Below, in pieces: positions 21,629 through 29,785 of a DNA stretch of 52,316 nt (positions within the stretch are counted from its first letter, which is position 1; every line of letters starts with the position of its first letter). This DNA is from a virus: positions 1 to 52,316 of IMG/VR virus record IMGVR_UViG_3300032278_000012; one strand, given 5' to 3'. Under the pieces are notes generated by a model. That model did not search any database. It was not told the DNA's origin and worked only from the letters and a program-made list of their open reading frames with translations. A program made the translations under genes and the position numbers.

Positions 21629-22390
21629 TTAAAAATGTTCCTCAGATCGTTTTGTTAGAACTTCACAACTATTTTGGGTTACTACAAGAGTATGTTCCCA
21701 TTGTGCAGAATTCTTTCCATCTACTGTTTCTACTGTCCAATCGTCTGATAAAACTTTAGTGTCATAAGTTCCTGCGTTGATCATAGGTTCAATGGTGAGA
21801 CACATACCTTTTCTCAACTGGAATCCTGTTCCACGTTCTCCGTAATGTAAGACCTTTGGAAAGTCATGATAAATCTCTCCAATCCCATGCCCACCGTAAT
21901 TTCTAACAACTGAATATCCATTTTCCTCTGCATGTTGTTGAATTGCATTGCCTATGTCACCCAAATATGCACCGTCTCTTACTTCTTTTATTCCTTTATA
22001 AAGACACTCTTGAGTAACTCTTACCAACCTATCCTCGTTTGGTTGAGTGTTACCCACTAAAAACATCTTAGAAGTGTCACCGTGAAAACCATCTTTCTTT
22101 ACAGTGACATCAATGTTTAGAATATCACCATGTTTTAATGTCTGATTATAGATAGGAATACCATGACAGACAACATGATTTACACTGGAACAGATTGTTT
22201 TTTCAAAACCTGTGTATCCAAGATTAGCAGGAACTGCACCTTGTTTACGAACTATGTAATTATAACACATGTAATCAAGTTCACCAGTTGATATGCCTGG
22301 CAAGACTTCATCAGTTATCATGTCCAAGACTTCTGCCGCAAGTCTCCCTGCGATTCTCATCTTCTCTATATCAGCGGGTGATTTTATCAT
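21629..22390 (-). CDS. map: Methionine aminopeptidase, type I
   Basis: 253 residues from the ATG at 22390 (MIKSPADIEKMRIAG); the longer frame overlaps the upstream gene. All five metal ligands of the pita-bread fold are recognisable: DVTVKKDGFHGDTS (two Asp), GGHGIGEIYHD (His), LTIEPMI (Glu) and AQWEHTLVV (Glu). It removes initiator Met from nascent proteins, probably helping processing of phage proteins. It follows a large membrane coiled-coil protein gene. Confidence 0.93.
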   Translation of the reverse strand: MIKSPADIEKMRIAGRLAAEVLDMITDEVLPGISTGELDYMCYNYIVRKQGAVPANLGYTGFEKTICSSVNHVVCHGIPIYNQTLKHGDILNIDVTVKKDGFHGDTSKMFLVGNTQPNEDRLVRVTQECLYKGIKEVRDGAYLGDIGNAIQQHAEENGYSVVRNYGGHGIGEIYHDFPKVLHYGERGTGFQLRKGMCLTIEPMINAGTYDTKVLSDDWTVETVDGKNSAQWEHTLVVTQNSCEVLTKRSEEHF

Positions 22391-23567
22391 TGACCTTCGG
22401 AAGTTTGTCTTTTGGAATCTGTAGAACGTATCTGTTCTCAACCACTGGTGGTGGTTTATGATATTGACCTTGAGGTCTTGCAATTAATCCTGTTGAAGTA
22501 ATCAAAAGTAACACAGCCAATGGGTCAAACACGAAAATGATTGCATAAATGACCGCTCTAACTGCATTGTCAAGGTACTTGACAGACTCTTCTTCTCCAT
22601 AAATCACCTCTGCAAGATACTTAATCGGGCCTATTTCCTTCTCAAATCCAAGTATTTCCTGTTCATGAACAAATCTTTCATCTCTTAACTCTGATATTAT
22701 AACATAAATGTCATCAATCTCCGAGTTGATTTCGTCAGTTTTTCCAATTACCTCATTTTGTCCTGAATTATTTAAAGTTTGAAGTCGCTGTATTTCGGTG
22801 TTTGAAGTGTTTATAGTGTCTTGTGCCTGTTGTCTGTAGGTGTCAATGGTTGTCTGTAATTTATCTATTTGTGCATTTGCATCCAGTTGGAGTTTATCTC
22901 TCTGAGGTTGTTGATCCTTTCTTACTTGAATACCTAGTGCAACATTATCCGTGATCTCTCTATTGAATGCACTTCCTGATGTGACTGTTCCCTGTTCTGT
23001 ATAACTCTTGACAATCTCATCTAGTGCATCTATGTCTTCTTTAAGTCTTCCACGGATATCATCTATCTGTCCCTGTGCATAATCTATATCACCTTGAACC
23101 CTGTCCCATGCACCATCTCTTATTGTTTCCTGTGCATTAACACTGTCTGTTATGTCAAATTGACCCCTACCAAGTGTATCAAGTCTTGTGGTAAGGGTCT
23201 TAATTTTGTTTTCTTGTCTTAGGATTTGAGTGTTGTATCGATCAACTTCTGCTTGTGATGATGCAGTTGCATAAGAAGTGTCTGAAGATGCTTTTGCAAG
23301 GTATCCAAAAATACCCAATGAGGTGATCAACATGAGAATAATGACTGCCCCAACCATGAAATATTTTTGGTAGTTGAGTCTGTCCCAAACTATGTGTAGG
23401 TATGCAGCGGTGACAAGTTTACCAAATTCCAATACACCTGTCATGATCACAATTCCTAACCATGCACCAGCAAAAATGGTTGCAAGACCAAGGACTGAGA
23501 AATATGCAGCGATAGATGCAATTGAGATTGCACTGAACAAAGCAAGGTAGTTCAAAAATTTAATCAT
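22371..23567 (-). CDS. Membrane protein with long periplasmic/cytoplasmic coiled coil, 398 aa
   Basis: Three N-terminal membrane spans (about residues 5-26, 29-50, 70-90), then ~210 residues of coiled coil (RYNTQILRQENKIKTLTTRL; KLQTTIDTYRQQAQDTINTS), then a final span near 332-358 (YAIIFVFDPLAVLLLI) and a Pro-rich tail. I recall similar proteins in T4-like marine phages. The build suggests a membrane-spanning scaffold; its role is unknown. Confidence 0.65.
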   Translation of the reverse strand: MIKFLNYLALFSAISIASIAAYFSVLGLATIFAGAWLGIVIMTGVLEFGKLVTAAYLHIVWDRLNYQKYFMVGAVIILMLITSLGIFGYLAKASSDTSYATASSQAEVDRYNTQILRQENKIKTLTTRLDTLGRGQFDITDSVNAQETIRDGAWDRVQGDIDYAQGQIDDIRGRLKEDIDALDEIVKSYTEQGTVTSGSAFNREITDNVALGIQVRKDQQPQRDKLQLDANAQIDKLQTTIDTYRQQAQDTINTSNTEIQRLQTLNNSGQNEVIGKTDEINSEIDDIYVIISELRDERFVHEQEILGFEKEIGPIKYLAEVIYGEEESVKYLDNAVRAVIYAIIFVFDPLAVLLLITSTGLIARPQGQYHKPPPVVENRYVLQIPKDKLPKVNDKITR

Positions 23568-23576
23568 AATGTAAGG

Positions 23577-23741
23577 TTACTTCTTTTCTAAGGCAGCTCT
23601 TTTCCAAATCTCATATTGTTTCTTTTTCTTTTTCTTTCTTACTATGGGTTGATCTGTGGACACAGCAACCCCTGTTGCATTAATAGGTGCATCTTCTTCT
23701 ATGGATTCGTTAAATTGCTTGAATGTTTTAATATAAGTCAT
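23577..23741 (-). CDS. Small protein with capsid-targeting-like N-terminus, 54 aa
   Basis: Begins MTYIKTFKQFNESIEEDAP, matching the K-T/S/R-F-x-x-F-x-x-E pattern of T4 internal head proteins (MKTYQEFIAE), with an IEE that could be a prohead-protease site. The C-terminus is basic (VRKKKKKKQYEIWKRAA). A packaged DNA-binding internal protein is a fair inference. Confidence 0.55.
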   Translation of the reverse strand: MTYIKTFKQFNESIEEDAPINATGVAVSTDQPIVRKKKKKKQYEIWKRAALEKK

Positions 23742-24321
23742 CTGCTGTTACCAATACTCTGTCACCTTGAATGAAACCGACATATAAATTTATACCGTAA
23801 ATTGCACTATGTTCTGCTACCACATCAATCTCTTCTTTCAGTGGATATATTCTCGCATTTTGTTCTAAAGGTCTCCTTAATCTATACTTAATACCTGTTC
23901 CAACTGTAGTCAATTCATTGATCTCTACCAGTTGTTGTGTAGTAAGCATGTCATTATCCCTTAGATAATTATAAAATCTTTCACATAATTCATTTGCTTG
24001 TTCTTCATCCAGTTCACACTCTTCCTTCAATAGTGCAAGTGCAACTGCGTATGATGCAAATACGGTTTTCCCAAATGGGACTTTACTTATTATCCTCTTG
24101 AGATTAAAAACTAACCTTGTTAAAGGTGTTATTGTTGCCTTCTCTTCTTTTGTTGACGGATCATTAGGAATCCATTGTTGTTTATTGTCGGGATGTCTTT
24201 TCGACTTAATTCTTGCTCCCTTTTTATCAATAAACCCCATCTTATATGCAGGCATATCTTCCCACTTAGTGGTCAACATTTTAAGAATACGAAATACAAT
24301 TAATGTGTCTATAACTCTCAT
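23728..24321 (-). CDS. Hypothetical virion-type protein, 197 aa
   Basis: Soluble protein beginning MRVIDTLIVFRILKML with a central helical region (SKVPFGKTVFASYAVALALL) and an EELCERFYNYLRD-like helix. I recall homologues next to structural genes in marine T4-like phages but cannot confirm. A CATAAATA element lies 6 bases upstream of the ATG, which would give a leaderless message. Confidence 0.55.
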   Translation of the reverse strand: MRVIDTLIVFRILKMLTTKWEDMPAYKMGFIDKKGARIKSKRHPDNKQQWIPNDPSTKEEKATITPLTRLVFNLKRIISKVPFGKTVFASYAVALALLKEECELDEEQANELCERFYNYLRDNDMLTTQQLVEINELTTVGTGIKYRLRRPLEQNARIYPLKEEIDVVAEHSAIYGINLYVGFIQGDRVLVTADDLY

Positions 24322-24345
24322 ATATCTATTTATGCATTAAGAATG

Positions 24346-24422
24346 TGGAGCTGGTGGTCAGATTCGAACTGACGACCTGAGGTTTACAAAACCCCTGCTC
24401 TGGCCAACTGAGCTACACCAGC
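24346..24422 (-). tRNA. tRNA-Thr (anticodon TGT)
   Basis: The minus strand folds into a cloverleaf: acceptor GCTGGTG/CACCAGC, D arm GCTCAGTTGGCCAGAGC, anticodon stem GGGGT/ACCTC with loop TTTGTAA, T arm with GTTCGAATC, discriminator T and encoded CCA. It begins right after the stop of the gene at 24423. Confidence 0.93.
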
Positions 24423-24794
24423 TTAGAGGTCTCGGAGTCTTTGTGTAAGTTCATCATCTAAGGGAATGTCTGTTTTCCACCCCTCTTCAACATATCCTAA
24501 GAAAAGGAACATAGTTTTGAGAGATGACCAATAGTTATCCTCTTTGATTTTGAATTCTAACATCCTCATGCATGGATCGAATCCAAATACATTGAAGAGT
24601 GTTATTAAATGATTTAACATGAGACGTTCTCTCAGTTCACCATTTTCATGGTATCTGTGGAGAAGTCGTTTGAGGTATCTGAATCTACGAACATCCTCTT
24701 GGAAGTCCTGAATGTCGATACATTGAGGGTCATCATAGTAACTTAAGGCAAAAGCCTGAAAGTTCTTGACTGTGAGTTTTTCAAAATCACTCAT
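24423..24794 (-). CDS. Hypothetical protein, 123 aa
   Basis: A helical protein with FRYLKRLLHRYHENGELRER and LMLNHLITLFNVFGFDPC segments, a type I recall in marine T4-like phages near structural genes. No catalytic motif. tRNA-Thr follows directly. Confidence 0.6.
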   Translation of the reverse strand: MSDFEKLTVKNFQAFALSYYDDPQCIDIQDFQEDVRRFRYLKRLLHRYHENGELRERLMLNHLITLFNVFGFDPCMRMLEFKIKEDNYWSSLKTMFLFLGYVEEGWKTDIPLDDELTQRLRDL

Positions 24795-24826
24795 AATATA
24801 ATGATATTTAGTTGTTTAAGTTTGAC

Positions 24827-25237
24827 TTAAACTAGAGAACCGTAGACTTTATAACTACCTGTATCTAACTTTTCGTATCTGACTGAGAGATTAACTATTC
24901 TCTCTTCGACTTCAATCTCATCATGAGGTGTGTCTACTGTCTTACCGAAAATATCACCATATCTTTTGAATGGGATTTCAATTGCACCGTTTTCACCGAT
25001 TTCAACATCATCCATTGCACCTTCCACCATTGCAAGTCCAAGTAATGAAAGTTTTGCTTCCATTTGATTGAACGCTGCTTCGGGATTCAAGTATTCCAAT
25101 GTTGCTGTTGCACCGAGAATTGCATTAATTTTTTGAACGACAGCAGGGTCATCTATATCGTGTGGGATATGTTCAGAGGATAATGCCGCACTTGGATATA
25201 TCCCTGCTTCTTCTGTAAATTGTTTAAATCTTTTCAT
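24827..25237 (-). CDS. Probable internal/structural virion protein, 136 aa
   Basis: The N-terminus MKRFKQFTEEAGIYPS fits the capsid-targeting-like motif (K-R-F-x-x-F-x-x-E). The rest is mixed, with a beta-rich C-terminus (RIVNLSVRYEKLDTGSYKVY). It lies downstream of a likely capsid decoration protein, consistent with a packaged or capsid-associated protein. A GTTTAAGT/ACTTAAAC hairpin lies just after the stop. Confidence 0.55.
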   Translation of the reverse strand: MKRFKQFTEEAGIYPSAALSSEHIPHDIDDPAVVQKINAILGATATLEYLNPEAAFNQMEAKLSLLGLAMVEGAMDDVEIGENGAIEIPFKRYGDIFGKTVDTPHDEIEVEERIVNLSVRYEKLDTGSYKVYGSLV

Positions 25238-25299
25238 ATTTTTCCTTAAGCTATATGTGACCTATAGAACTCCATATACATGTAGTTCCTAATCATATA

Positions 25300-25878
25300 T
25301 TATGCTACTACTGTAATTGTTCCAGCAAGTGTTCCGATACCAGCTACGGAAGTAATGGTTGCATTACCACCACCAACTGTATCTACTATTGTTGAACCAC
25401 CAGCGTGAGCTACAGCATTTGCACCAACACTCAATACATCATCTGCATTAGTAGCTGCGTTTGCTGCTGCTATTACAAGATTAAATGTAAGTTGGTTAGT
25501 TGTTGAACCTGATGCGTATACTAATACATGTGGCCCTCTACCTGAACCTGAACCTTCGTTTCCGTTGGTTACAGATAAAGTAGGTGAACCTGTTACAGTT
25601 ACCGCTTCGTTATAACTTACTGTTGCAGATAGTGTTCCACCAGCAGATTTGTCAAATGCTGTTGATACCCAATCTATTGCAGTAATGTCTGCTTGTCCAA
25701 TATCTGTTGCAAGACCTGTATTACTTCCAACTGCGACTAAAAGTTCCTCTAGAGTTCTTGCCCCTACAGTTTTTCTTAGCACCCAACCGGCTGCGCTTGC
25801 AAAAGTGTTTGATTTATCTGTTGCTGATAACCATTTAGGTTTTGCTTCGTCAGCGTCTGATACTCCCCATAATGCCAT
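25300..25878 (-). CDS. Probable capsid decoration or fibre-type protein with Ig-like repeat, 192 aa
   Basis: Starts MALWGVSDADEAKPKWLS, a start I associate with structural proteins of T4-like cyanophages. The second half matches the SwmB-type Ig-like pattern: GGTLSATVSYNEAVTVTGSP, then TLSVTNG and TNQLTFNLVI. It ends in a Gly/Ala/Val/Thr-rich stretch. Rich in Ala, Gly, Ser and Thr with almost no Cys, as expected for an exposed virion protein. Confidence 0.65.
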   Translation of the reverse strand: MALWGVSDADEAKPKWLSATDKSNTFASAAGWVLRKTVGARTLEELLVAVGSNTGLATDIGQADITAIDWVSTAFDKSAGGTLSATVSYNEAVTVTGSPTLSVTNGNEGSGSGRGPHVLVYASGSTTNQLTFNLVIAAANAATNADDVLSVGANAVAHAGGSTIVDTVGGGNATITSVAGIGTLAGTITVVA

Positions 25879-25892
25879 TTGTTTATCCTCTC

Positions 25893-26435
25893 TTATGCTA
25901 CTCTTAGAATAGCGTTAAACGTCTTTTTAAAGGATTTTTGATCCTTTCTTAAAAGTCTTAAGTATTTAGACCTCGGTGATGGTTTAAGAGTCAATAAAGC
26001 ATCTTTTACTTTTACTGCATCTTTCCATTTAACCTTGGTTTTCTTCATATCATCTGTCCTAACATCGGTATCTCGTTTAGTGTCTTCCATACCTTTTAGT
26101 TGCATTAATACGTCTGCATCAGGTCTGAGTTGCATTCCTTTTGCACCTTTTGAATCCATTGCATCCATTGCTGTCTGCACTACGTCATCATCTCCTGCTT
26201 CGGAATACTTCCCACCTGCCATCTTAGAGATTTTCTCTAATTTGGACTTAAGTTCTTTTTCATTCTTGCTCTGTGCAACTGCACGAGCAACTTTCTTATT
26301 GCCTGCATCGGACATCATGCCGAAGTCTGCAATAACTTCCATCACGTTATTGACCTTTTTAGCCTGATCTTTAATGTATCCGAGTTTTGCTATTTTCTCT
26401 TTAAAGATACGGTATCTTGCATCAAGTCTATCCAT
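25893..26435 (-). CDS. Probable virion protein, basic helical, 180 aa
   Basis: Lysine-rich and helical (KIAKLGYIKDQAKKVNNVME; KNEKELKSKLEKISKMAGG), ending in a basic tail (SPRSKYLRLLRKDQKSF). No named domain. It sits in the run of structural-type genes; DNA- or scaffold-binding in the prohead is possible. Confidence 0.55.
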   Translation of the reverse strand: MDRLDARYRIFKEKIAKLGYIKDQAKKVNNVMEVIADFGMMSDAGNKKVARAVAQSKNEKELKSKLEKISKMAGGKYSEAGDDDVVQTAMDAMDSKGAKGMQLRPDADVLMQLKGMEDTKRDTDVRTDDMKKTKVKWKDAVKVKDALLTLKPSPRSKYLRLLRKDQKSFKKTFNAILRVA

Positions 26436-26440
26436 GATGA

Positions 26441-26752
26441 CTAATCCGACTCGTTATCGCCTTTCCAGTTCTTGTCAACGTAGTCGTAAAATTCTTTTTC
26501 TTTGTCCCCTTTTAATTCGGCTGGAGACTTAACACCAAATTTCTTTAGTGCAGATTGAAAAAACTTCTGATATTCGGCTTTGTCACCAGTAACTTCTTTG
26601 ACTGGTGCATCTTTAACTGTTGTTCCACTTCCTTTTCTGCCGTCTTTTTCAGCAACTCTTCGTCTTGAACCGTCTGCCTTAATCCACTCAGTTGCAAGTC
26701 TTTCTTTAACTGCGTCAATTAGACCTTTTGGTAAACTTTTTATATCGTTCAT
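26441..26752 (-). CDS. Probable virion protein, 103 aa
   Basis: Contains KSLPKGLIDAVKERL at the N-terminus and FGVKSPAELKGDKEKEFYDY near the C-terminus, a segment I recall in cyanophage structural ORFs. No enzyme motif. It overlaps the upstream gene by four bases. Confidence 0.55.
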   Translation of the reverse strand: MNDIKSLPKGLIDAVKERLATEWIKADGSRRRVAEKDGRKGSGTTVKDAPVKEVTGDKAEYQKFFQSALKKFGVKSPAELKGDKEKEFYDYVDKNWKGDNESD

Positions 26753-27339
26753 TGTTTTAATTCCCCTTTTTCAAAATAATTGAAAAGTTGTTCTTTACCC
26801 TGTTCATTAAGTTGCAACTGTTTTGACAGACGACCTAACATGTTTCTTTCCATGAGTTTTTCAACCGTTTTTTCAAGATTGTGTGGTTTTTCTTCCACTT
26901 CTTCTGCAATAAACCCTGTTCCATCGCAGTTTGGACACGTTTCTTGTCCTGATTCAGAGACTTCTACTGTTTCAGTAGGTTTTTCTACTTGTTCCCCATC
27001 GATTTCTTTCAAAAGTAATTCGATTTCTTCGGTAACTGAGGGCTCTTTTACACTTTCATCCATATCATCTAACAAACCATCAATAACTTGATCTGCATGA
27101 TCAGGATCATCAGTCTTAATTAAACCATGATCATAGGCATGTCTCAATAATGCCATCTGTAAAGGACTTCTATCTTTAGGGAAACTTCCTTTTAGTTTGG
27201 CAAGTTCTCTCTTATATTTCTTTTTAATTTGATCGAGAGACATTGACTTTCCTTCGTCAATTGCCACCGTTGCAACTTCTTGCACATGTTCACGAACTTG
27301 TTTAAGTTTATCGTGCCAGTTTTCTGATTTATAACTCAT
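26749..27339 (-). CDS. Virion-cluster protein with DnaJ-type CxxCxGxG motif, 196 aa
   Basis: The N-terminal helical part (MSYKSENWHDKLKQVREHVQ) and a PLQMALLRHAYDHGLIK segment precede an acidic linker. CPNCDGTGF near residues 135-143 is one DnaJ-like CxxCxGxG unit; a full DnaJ zinc domain has four, so zinc binding would need a partner or dimer. The C-terminus is helical (LMERNMLGRLSKQLQL). Preceded by a perfect late-type TATAAATA. Confidence 0.6.
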   Translation of the reverse strand: MSYKSENWHDKLKQVREHVQEVATVAIDEGKSMSLDQIKKKYKRELAKLKGSFPKDRSPLQMALLRHAYDHGLIKTDDPDHADQVIDGLLDDMDESVKEPSVTEEIELLLKEIDGEQVEKPTETVEVSESGQETCPNCDGTGFIAEEVEEKPHNLEKTVEKLMERNMLGRLSKQLQLNEQGKEQLFNYFEKGELKQ

Positions 27340-27347
27340 AGTCTTAT

Positions 27348-27671
27348 TTATAATATTGTTTTCTTTAGATACGGATGATAATGTTCTTCTATCCTTATCA
27401 CTAAATCATCAACACCCTTTTGTAATTGACATTTTCCTTGTTTGGGAAGATGATAATCTATTCCCACTTTAAACTCTATAGATGGTCTATCTTCCACTAA
27501 AAATTTCCATCCGTTTCCTTGTAAAATATGTATAGTTCTTGATCTAGTGTCTGAACGATACCACGTTAGGTCTCGTTGATCTATATTCTTTGAAAAGGTT
27601 CTGATACGATATTCTCGTCCAGTCCCATGTTTCTCTTGAACTGTCTCAGTGTATGGTAACACGTTTGCCAT
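27348..27671 (-). CDS. Hypothetical protein, 107 aa
   Basis: The start at 27671 (MANVLPYTETVQEKHGTGRE) follows an AGGAG-like site; the longer frame overlaps the upstream gene. Beta-rich protein with basic residues (REYRIRTFSKNIDQRDLTWY) and no recognised motif. Probably part of the virion gene run. Confidence 0.5.
   Translation of the reverse strand: MANVLPYTETVQEKHGTGREYRIRTFSKNIDQRDLTWYRSDTRSRTIHILQGNGWKFLVEDRPSIEFKVGIDYHLPKQGKCQLQKGVDDLVIRIEEHYHPYLKKTIL
27353..27360 (-). promoter_or_regulatory. Late-type promoter TATAAATA
   Basis: Exact T4 late-core match, 14 bases before the ATG of the gene at 26749-27339. The position within a structural-type cluster supports late expression. Confidence 0.5.
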
Positions 27672-27688
27672 CACTGTCTTACTCCTAT

Positions 27689-29770
27689 TTACTTGTATAA
27701 ATGTCCGCCGTGGTAATTTCGAGGATACTTTGCAACAAAATCTATGTATCGTTGATCTGTAATATTTCCTCTTGCACCTTTGGCAGCCTGTTTCCAACCT
27801 GCGGGTTTGAATATGTCACCGTTTGCAATGTCTATGAATGCATGAATAGAACCTGCCTTACCCATTTCCCATGTTTCAACACGGTAAAATTTCTGTGCTT
27901 TTCTTGCCTTGATCTCGGTCTTTCTTTCTTTGTGCATCTTTGCAAACTCACCACTGTTTAACTGTTTGTTAATTGCATCTTCATACTTTTTAACACCATC
28001 TTCGACTGAATGATCACCTTGTATCTGACCTGCTTGAGTTGATGGTAATACTGGTGCTTCATTAATACTTTCATTTCTTATGTCAACTTCGTTTCGACCT
28101 ATTCTTAATTTTGTCAGTATCTTTTCTACTTCTGAACCACCCCAAACTGGGTGGATATTAGAAATTATGATAGCATCATCACTGTCTTGCATAACTTTTG
28201 CACCTTTACCAAGTTTGTTTTGTGCCTTTTTTAATGCCTTGAGTAGGTTTGACATATGTTTTGAGTCTATGTCCATTATGGTCACATCACCCTGTCTTTC
28301 TGCAAGAATCCTTTCGAATAGTGAAGGATTTGAAGCTAAATATTCTTGATCTTCTTTTCTAAGTTTTACTAGTTTTTGTGAATCGTATTTGAATCGAGAG
28401 ATTAAATTAGACGCTGCAAGTAAGGAAATGAAATTAATATCTGCCTTGTATAGTGCAACCAATTCGTCTTCGGGTCTACCCCTCATCATTGCTAAGAGTT
28501 TCTTACCTGTTGAAGATGTTGGATCAACACCTTTAAGACCAGCATATGCTGATTTTAATTTCTTTATCTGTGGTTCTGAAAATCCTTCTATTATCTGTTC
28601 AAAGGTAACTTCTTCATTTGCATATTGAAGTGCTTTCTTCACATCTTTATGATTAGAGAGACCTCTTTTAAGTTTCTCAATCTTTTTAACTGCATATGTC
28701 ATTGCACCACTATGATCAAGTGCAATTGTTGCTGCTTTTCTGACCATCTTATCTTTGACTGGATTTTTTCTAAAGTATGAACTGATCTCTTGTCCAGTAA
28801 GTATAGAACCATCCATTCTTCCCATTTTTTCTTGGAATTCTTCGAATGATGGTTTATCGTATTCAACACTTTCTTTCATTGTTGCATCGATGTCTGCTTT
28901 ACTGTAACCAAGATTCATTAATTTTTCTTTGAATGCTTTAGTTCTTCCATCGACACCTTTCTTTTCTTTCATTCCATATCCCCAATCCTTCAACCAATTT
29001 TCTATTGGGTCTTTCTCTTCACCCATGGCTATATCTATTGAAGAACCTTTAAGTTTCTTCCACTCGGCAGCCCATTGTTTAACTTGTTTGAGATCAACAC
29101 CGTATTTCTTTGCAATCTTGTTTACATTCAAACCGTCTTCAATGTCTGCAGCGATCTTTGAGAAATAACCTTCATCAAAATCCACTTCTTCTAGGTCTTC
29201 TGACTGAACGAATGCATTTTTCCTTTTCTTTAAATCTTTATCATCCTTTCGATCATCACCATCTGCACAATTCTCACCGTCTTCTTTCTGAACTTCTGCA
29301 TTGATCATACTTCCCCAACTCTTACTCTTGTTCGGGCCGTAGGTGTTTAACCATTTAGTAATTACACCCCTTGCATCTTTGTTAGATGGTAGAGCTGCAA
29401 TATCATCTGCTAAACCATCATCATCAACATAAGGAGAGATTGCTTGTTGTGCATCTTTTGCTTTAAGAGGTTTTTGTAATAATTTCTTTAATGCCTTTTG
29501 TTGTTGTTTGGTCTTAGGAACTGTCATTGTTCCTTCTTCTAGAGGTTTTTCTGTGACTGTGATTTCTTCGTTATAAGGATAACCTTTAAGAGGATTTGAA
29601 AATACTTGTGAGAATTGTTTCCGAGTTTTTTTCTTTTGTTCGTGGAAAAACTTTTCTCTTTCTTTTATAAAAGACATAACAGTTTGGCCAGGCGTATCTG
29701 CTTGATATGCAGTCCTAGTTTCATCAGTTCCCTGTTCGTGAACTCCGTTATCTGTGTAATTACCTGACAT
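27689..29770 (-). CDS. Large virion-cluster protein, 693 aa
   Basis: A lysine-rich, mainly helical protein. Recognisable parts: FIKEREKFFHEQKKKTRKQF near residue 33, an AKKYGVDLKQVKQWAAEWKK helix-turn-helix-like element, a module YAVKKIEKLKRGLSNHKDVK plus KALQYANE shared with the 489-aa protein downstream, and a compact C-terminal domain (RVETWEMGKAGSIHAFIDI; DIFKPAGWKQAAKG). No signal peptide. I infer an internal or capsid-associated structural protein. Confidence 0.6.
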   Translation of the reverse strand: MSGNYTDNGVHEQGTDETRTAYQADTPGQTVMSFIKEREKFFHEQKKKTRKQFSQVFSNPLKGYPYNEEITVTEKPLEEGTMTVPKTKQQQKALKKLLQKPLKAKDAQQAISPYVDDDGLADDIAALPSNKDARGVITKWLNTYGPNKSKSWGSMINAEVQKEDGENCADGDDRKDDKDLKKRKNAFVQSEDLEEVDFDEGYFSKIAADIEDGLNVNKIAKKYGVDLKQVKQWAAEWKKLKGSSIDIAMGEEKDPIENWLKDWGYGMKEKKGVDGRTKAFKEKLMNLGYSKADIDATMKESVEYDKPSFEEFQEKMGRMDGSILTGQEISSYFRKNPVKDKMVRKAATIALDHSGAMTYAVKKIEKLKRGLSNHKDVKKALQYANEEVTFEQIIEGFSEPQIKKLKSAYAGLKGVDPTSSTGKKLLAMMRGRPEDELVALYKADINFISLLAASNLISRFKYDSQKLVKLRKEDQEYLASNPSLFERILAERQGDVTIMDIDSKHMSNLLKALKKAQNKLGKGAKVMQDSDDAIIISNIHPVWGGSEVEKILTKLRIGRNEVDIRNESINEAPVLPSTQAGQIQGDHSVEDGVKKYEDAINKQLNSGEFAKMHKERKTEIKARKAQKFYRVETWEMGKAGSIHAFIDIANGDIFKPAGWKQAAKGARGNITDQRYIDFVAKYPRNYHGGHLYK

Positions 29771-29785
29771 AATTTCCTCTCTTAT

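Noticed and set aside
22391-22483. N-terminal extension of methionine aminopeptidase
   Set aside because: It begins at TTG and overlaps the upstream gene by over 100 bases; the ATG at 22390 matches the family's usual start.
22564-22594. TTGACAATGC match inside the 398-aa membrane-protein gene
   Set aside because: No acceptable -10 at 17-18 bases (TTTATG only); the bases encode LDNAV in a clear reading frame, so the match is chance.
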